A stretch of DNA of 64,000 nucleotides from Lysobacterales bacterium 63-13 (GTDB lineage Bacteria; Pseudomonadota; Gammaproteobacteria; Xanthomonadales; Rhodanobacteraceae). Position numbers and translations under genes: made by a program. This document shows positions 60,479 through 64,000 of this stretch, one piece after another. A model generated the notes under the pieces. The model saw nothing but the letters and a program-made list of their open reading frames with translations, ran no database searches and was not told the DNA's origin. Positions within the stretch are counted from its first letter, which is position 1, and each line of letters starts with the position of its first letter. Location: the NCBI GenBank assembly GCA_001899855.1, contig MKWR01000027.1, positions 124,001 through 188,000 of the forward strand, given 5' to 3'.

Positions 60479-61173
60479 GGCTGCACAGCGCGCAGCGCCG
60501 GTTCGCCATCGAAATCCGTGACCTGGCCATCGATGACGTGCACGTTGCGCTGGGCGCGGGCGGCGAGTTCGGGATCGTGGGTGACCATGACGATGGTGGT
60601 GCCTTGGCGATTCACTTCCTCGAGCAGTTCCATGACCCCGCGCGCCATCAATGAATCGAGATTGCCGGTCGGCTCATCGGCCATCAGCAGGCGCGGCGAT
60701 CCGGCCAGTGCGCGGGCAATGGCCACGCGCTGCTGCTGGCCGCCGGAGAGTTCCGCCGGGTAGTGCTTCATGCGCGAGGACAAGCCGACGCGGGTCAGCG
60801 ACTCCTCGATGCGCTTCTTGCGATCGGCGGCGGAAAACCCGCGATATCGCAACGGCACGTCGACGTTGTCGAACAGGTTGAGGTCGGGAATCAGGTTGAA
60901 GCTCTGGAAGATGAAACCGATCTTCTCGTTGCGCAGCTTCGAGCGCGCGTTGTCGTCGAGACCGCGCACATCGACTCCATCCAGCCAGTATTCGCCACCG
61001 GTGAATTCCTCCAGCAGTCCGGCAATGTTGAGGAAGGTGGTCTTGCCTGAACCGGAAGGCCCGGTCACGGCAACGAACTCGCCCTCGCGAACATGGATCG
61101 AAAAATCACGCAACGCATGCGTCTCGATCAGGTGCGTACGGTAGACCATCTGCAGGTGGGTCATTTTCAGCAT
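60427..61173 (-). CDS. ABC transporter ATPase, MacB/LolD type
   Basis: A 248-residue ATPase. The Walker A motif is [13 protein letters not shown], signature [17 protein letters not shown], Walker [14 protein letters not shown] and the switch His in VMVTHDPE. It matches the MacB/LolD-type class that drives FtsX permeases. The last 20 residues are coded by a heptad repeat array and look acquired. Start ATG at 61173 ([13 protein letters not shown]). Confidence 0.94.
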   Translation of the reverse strand: MLKMTHLQMVYRTHLIETHALRDFSIHVREGEFVAVTGPSGSGKTTFLNIAGLLEEFTGGEYWLDGVDVRGLDDNARSKLRNEKIGFIFQSFNLIPDLNLFDNVDVPLRYRGFSAADRKKRIEESLTRVGLSSRMKHYPAELSGGQQQRVAIARALAGSPRLLMADEPTGNLDSLMARGVMELLEEVNRQGTTIVMVTHDPELAARAQRNVHVIDGQVTDFDGEPALRAVQPGFGTGDSGFDKAGVVA

Positions 61174-61190
61174 CGGCTTGGCCTCTGTTC

Positions 61191-61302
61191 GGGAATGGGG
61201 AATGGGGAATGGGGAATCGGTTTGAAGCAGTCCACGAAATACCGGGAATTTCCGTATTGATACGGATGTCGAGAACGGGCCTTTGCCGATTCCCGATTCC
61301 CG
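61191..61302. repeat. GGGAATN heptad element, copy D
   Basis: Four perfect GGGAATG/GGGGAAT heptads at 61191-61220, followed by GGTTTGAAGCAG, and inverted GATTCCCGATTCCCG at 61288-61302 after CCTTTGCC. It fills the gap between adaptor and ATPase genes. Confidence 0.8.
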
Positions 61303-61304
61303 TG

Positions 61305-62576
61305 TCAATTGATTGCCACTCGTTGCGCGCCGTTGAACTGGTCGGTGCCGGAGATGACGATGCGATCGCCCTCCTTGACGCCGGAAATGATCTCGACTGC
61401 GTTGAGACTGGTTGCGCCGAGTTCGATCGGCGTGCGTTCGGCGACACCATCGCGGATCACGTAGGCAACGCGGCCTGCTCCGCTGTCGACGAAGGGACCG
61501 CGCTCGACCATCAGCACATCGGGATGTTCGTCCATGAGGATGCGCGTGGTCAGGCGCTGGTTCTGGCGCAGGCCCGCCGGCTTCTTCTCGCCGAAGCGGA
61601 TGCGGCCGCTGACCTGGCCATCGATGACTTGCGGCGAGACCGCGCTGATCGTGCCGCCGTAGGTGGCGGAACTGTCGCGGATCTCGGCGGCCATGCCGAT
61701 GCCGAGATCATGCGCAAACACTTCGGGCACCTTGATCTCGATTTCCAGCGCGCTGAGATCGACCACGGTGAGGATCGGCGCATTCGCGGCGACGTTGGCG
61801 CGCTGCTGCACGATCAACTGGCCGACCTGGCCATCGACCGGCGAGCGCACCTTCAACTCCTCGACCTGGCGCTGCAGGTCCTCGGCCAGCAGGCGCTGGC
61901 GATCCAGTGCAAGCCGCTTGCTCTTCAGTTCAAAGGCGAGGCTTTCGACATCGAGTTTCATGTCGGCCTCGGCATTGGCCACAGTGATGTCGGCCTTGGC
62001 CAGCGCATCCCTGGTGCGCAGCAGATCCATTTCCGACATGGCGCCGGCATCGAAGGCGCGTTGCGTGCGTTCGACTTCACGCTTGGCCGTCTGCCGGTCG
62101 ATCATCGCCTGGTCGAGCAATTTCTTCGCTGCCAGTTGCTGCTTGCGGTGATCGAGGCTGGCGCGCTGCACATCGATCTCGAGGCTTTCGCGGGTGGCTT
62201 GTTCCTGCTGCAGGCGATTGCTGAGCTCCGGACTGACCACCTCGGCCAGCACCTGATCCTTTTGCACTTTGTCGCCGGCATTGATGTCGAGGATGACCGT
62301 GCCGGCACTGGCCGCGTACAAGGTCGGGCTGACCGCGGCAACCACGCTGCCCTGCACCGAGACATCGCGGGTCAGCGTGCCGCGCTTGACCTCGGCAATG
62401 CGCAGGCGGCTCATGCTTGCCGAGCTGTCCGAGGAAAACAGGCGCGCCGCCGTCGGCACGATCAGGGCCAGCAGCACGATCAGCACCACCGCGCCAATGC
62501 CCAATTTCAACCAGCGCTTGCCACGCTGCGGCTCGTGCTTGATCTGCCTGTCCTGTGCCGAGGTGTCGCGAATCAT
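61305..62576 (-). CDS. Periplasmic adaptor (HlyD/MacA-like) of an efflux system
   Basis: A 423-residue protein with an N-terminal membrane anchor (LKLGIGAVVLIVLLALIVP). It has a lipoyl-like hairpin domain (VSVQGSVVAAVSPTLYAASAGTVILDINAGDKVQKDQVLAEV), a long alpha-helical coiled coil (about residues 110-240), the second lipoyl half (LKVRSPVDGQVGQLIVQQRANV) and C-terminal beta-barrel domains. Start ATG 62576 has GGAG six bases upstream; the ATG at 62588 is an alternative. It connects the permease to an outer membrane TolC-like channel that is not encoded here. First gene of the operon. Confidence 0.9.
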   Translation of the reverse strand: MIRDTSAQDRQIKHEPQRGKRWLKLGIGAVVLIVLLALIVPTAARLFSSDSSASMSRLRIAEVKRGTLTRDVSVQGSVVAAVSPTLYAASAGTVILDINAGDKVQKDQVLAEVVSPELSNRLQQEQATRESLEIDVQRASLDHRKQQLAAKKLLDQAMIDRQTAKREVERTQRAFDAGAMSEMDLLRTRDALAKADITVANAEADMKLDVESLAFELKSKRLALDRQRLLAEDLQRQVEELKVRSPVDGQVGQLIVQQRANVAANAPILTVVDLSALEIEIKVPEVFAHDLGIGMAAEIRDSSATYGGTISAVSPQVIDGQVSGRIRFGEKKPAGLRQNQRLTTRILMDEHPDVLMVERGPFVDSGAGRVAYVIRDGVAERTPIELGATSLNAVEIISGVKEGDRIVISGTDQFNGAQRVAIN

Positions 62577-62622
62577 CCAGCTCTCCATGGGCGGCTCAAG
62601 GCGGCCGCCACGAGATCTCTTC

Positions 62623-62638
62623 AGCAAGCCCCGTGCCA
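62623..62638 (-). promoter_or_regulatory. Sigma-54 promoter of the efflux operon
   Basis: On the minus strand TGGCACGGGGCTTGCT, which is the consensus TGGCACG-N4-TTGCT with exact -24/-12 spacing, about 46 bases before the adaptor ATG. Confidence 0.85.
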
Positions 62639-62686
62639 GCGCTCAAGTCATTGAATGCATGTGATTTTCCGGTAATCCCCGTGGCT

Positions 62687-62728
62687 GCGGACAGTGTCCG
62701 CGACGGCTCTGCGGACAGTCGCGGACAG
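62687..62728. promoter_or_regulatory. GCGGACA repeat cluster, likely activator binding sites
   Basis: A perfect dyad GCGGACA-G-TGTCCGC (62687-62701), then GCGGACAGTC (62711) and GCGGACAGCC (62721). The cluster lies 50-90 bases upstream of the -24 element, the usual place of an upstream activator sequence for NtrC-class proteins. Confidence 0.65.
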
Positions 62729-62816
62729 CCGCCGTCGCGCTTCCTGCCCGGCGGGGTTTGCCAGCGCGGGTGGCCCGCGCCGGGGGCACTCGCGGATATT
62801 CGGCATGCGCCGTGGC

Positions 62817-62832
62817 GCGGCAGTACTGCCGC
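62817..62832. promoter_or_regulatory. 16-bp perfect palindrome upstream of the kinase gene
   Basis: GCGGCAGTACTGCCGC, 78 bases before the kinase start, close to its candidate promoter; operator-like. Confidence 0.35.
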
Positions 62833-62876
62833 CGCGGCCATGGCCTGGCCGTCGATCAAGAATCGTTCCGAGGCTT

Positions 62877-62885
62877 TGCTATGAT
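62877..62885 (+). promoter_or_regulatory. Candidate extended -10 of the kinase gene
   Basis: TGCTATGAT (TG-N-TATGAT), 25 bases before the kinase ATG. Confidence 0.45.
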
Positions 62886-62909
62886 CGGGCCGCACGAGGG
62901 CAGGGGAAC

Positions 62910-64000
62910 ATGGCCGACCGCTTCCAGGACATTCCTGGCTACGAAATGATCAGCGAGCTGGGCGAGGGCGGCATGGCGACCGTCTACCTCGCCATCCAGC
63001 ATTCGCTGGACCGCAAGGTCGCGATCAAGGTCATGCGTCGCGAGTTGCGGGTGGGCAGTGGCCCGATGCCGGAATTCGAGCGGCGCTTCCTGCTTGAAGG
63101 CCGCACCATGGCCAAGCTGCCGCATCGCAATATCGTCGCCGTCTACGACATCGTCACCCGCGACGACATTGCCTATATCTCGATGGAGCTGCTGGAAGGC
63201 GGCACGCTCGCCGAACGCATGCGCAGCGGACTTTCCCTGGGCGAGGCGATTGGCGTCATCGTGCAACTTGCCAATGGACTCGAGTATGCGCACCGCAACG
63301 GCGTCATCCATCGCGACCTGAAACCCTCGAACGTGATGTTCCGCGATGCCGCGACGCCGGTGCTGACCGATTTCGGCATCGCCAAGCATGCCGATGTGCT
63401 GGCCTCGCGCATCACGCAGACCGGCCTCGTCCTCGGCACGCCGACCTACATGAGCCCCGAGCAGGCCGCCGGTCGCGAGATCGATGGCCGTGCCGACCAG
63501 TACGCGCTCGGCATCCTCTTCTACGAAATGCTCACCGGCACGCCGCCATTCACTGGCGACAACCCGATGGCGGTGTTGATGGGCCACGCGCTGCAGCCAC
63601 CGCCGCCGCTGCCCGACGACCTGCGCCCGCTGCAGCCGATCTTCGATCGCATGCTGGCCAAGGATCCAAACGACCGCTTCGCCAACCTGCAGGATTTCGT
63701 CAAGGCCCTGCGCGGGCTGGTGGTCGGCAATGACGAGCTGGTCAAGCAACTTGGCGCCATCACCACGGCAAGCACCTCCGAGCGTTTGCGCGCGCTGGGT
63801 TTCTCCGGCGAGTACACCGGTGGCGACAGCGGCTTTGCCCTCGATCTGCTGCGCATGCCGCAGACCGATCCGTCGATCAGCCAGCACGCCACGACCTCGA
63901 TGATCAACCAGGCGTTGCAACGACCGCGCCTGTTGGCGATGGTCGTGGCGGGTGTCGGCGTGCTTGTCCTCGGCCTGGTGCTGTGGGCGGCGTTCAAGCC
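62910..64000 (+). CDS. Hanks-type Ser/Thr protein kinase, 3' partial
   Basis: 363 residues are visible and the frame runs off the window. The glycine loop is LGEGGMATVYLA (17-28) and the catalytic Lys is Lys40 in KVAIKVM. The catalytic loop is VIHRDLKPSNVMF, the metal motif DFGIAKH, and the activation-segment end GTPTYMSPEQAAG. A membrane helix begins near residue 344 (LLAMVVAGVGVLVLGLVLWAAF), so a periplasmic sensor domain probably follows outside the window. The ATG has AGGGG six bases upstream. Confidence 0.93.
   Translation, partial: MADRFQDIPGYEMISELGEGGMATVYLAIQHSLDRKVAIKVMRRELRVGSGPMPEFERRFLLEGRTMAKLPHRNIVAVYDIVTRDDIAYISMELLEGGTLAERMRSGLSLGEAIGVIVQLANGLEYAHRNGVIHRDLKPSNVMFRDAATPVLTDFGIAKHADVLASRITQTGLVLGTPTYMSPEQAAGREIDGRADQYALGILFYEMLTGTPPFTGDNPMAVLMGHALQPPPPLPDDLRPLQPIFDRMLAKDPNDRFANLQDFVKALRGLVVGNDELVKQLGAITTASTSERLRALGFSGEYTGGDSGFALDLLRMPQTDPSISQHATTSMINQALQRPRLLAMVVAGVGVLVLGLVLWAAFK

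Overview
The window looks like a chromosomal segment of a GC-rich gammaproteobacterium of the Xanthomonadales/Lysobacterales group, probably near Rhodanobacteraceae. This is an inference from gene content: a MetJ-type repressor, a GTP-dependent PEP carboxykinase, gspCDE, the rhlB/trxA/rho order, a long FadE, and intergenic GGGAATN heptad arrays. Coding density is high. Many genes overlap by 4 to 8 bases. No insertion sequence, integrase, rRNA or CRISPR array is seen.

Layout. 1-10 kb holds an ATP-grasp protein cut by the window edge, etfBA, DUF898 plus an M48 protease, a GMC oxidoreductase, a MOSC protein, a transporter and fghA. 10-20 kb holds fadE with a hotdog thioesterase-like gene, an alpha/beta hydrolase divergent from a TetR regulator, pckG, an ECF sigma/anti-sigma/DUF4097 operon and prfC. 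20-31 kb holds a second sigma/anti-sigma pair, lemA plus an HtpX-like M48 protease, a serine hydrolase, a GPP34 protein, a TonB-like protein, a yqjD-yqjE-yqjK-like operon and a secreted GH44 glycosidase. 31-37 kb holds a MetJ repressor fused to a lysine/alanine-rich histone H1-like tail, gcvH and gcvT, NfeD plus SPFH proteins, an NtrY-like histidine kinase and tRNA-Ile(CAU).

37.5-43.1 kb is the main accessory region: five coupled genes directly downstream of the tRNA. They are a small methylase subunit, a zeta-type kinase, a small protein, an Eco57I-type methylase and a GIY-YIG/superfamily 2 helicase. They read as a restriction-modification system with a toxin-antitoxin-like module inside it.

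43-56 kb holds gspE-gspD-gspC, rhlB divergent from trxA-rho (Rho carries a long disordered extension), an LpxL-like acyltransferase, dtd and rpoD. 56-62.6 kb is a five-gene efflux operon on the minus strand: adaptor, ATPase, two FtsX-like permeases and an NtrC-type activator. It is preceded by a consensus sigma-54 promoter and a cluster of GCGGACA repeats that are the likely activator sites. A Ser/Thr protein kinase runs off the right edge.

The most interesting points are the MetJ-H1 fusion with met boxes upstream, the restriction operon with the embedded zeta module, the sigma-54 efflux operon and its predicted activator, and a dispersed repeat family bounded by GGGAATN heptads that sits in every gap of that operon and in the rho leader.
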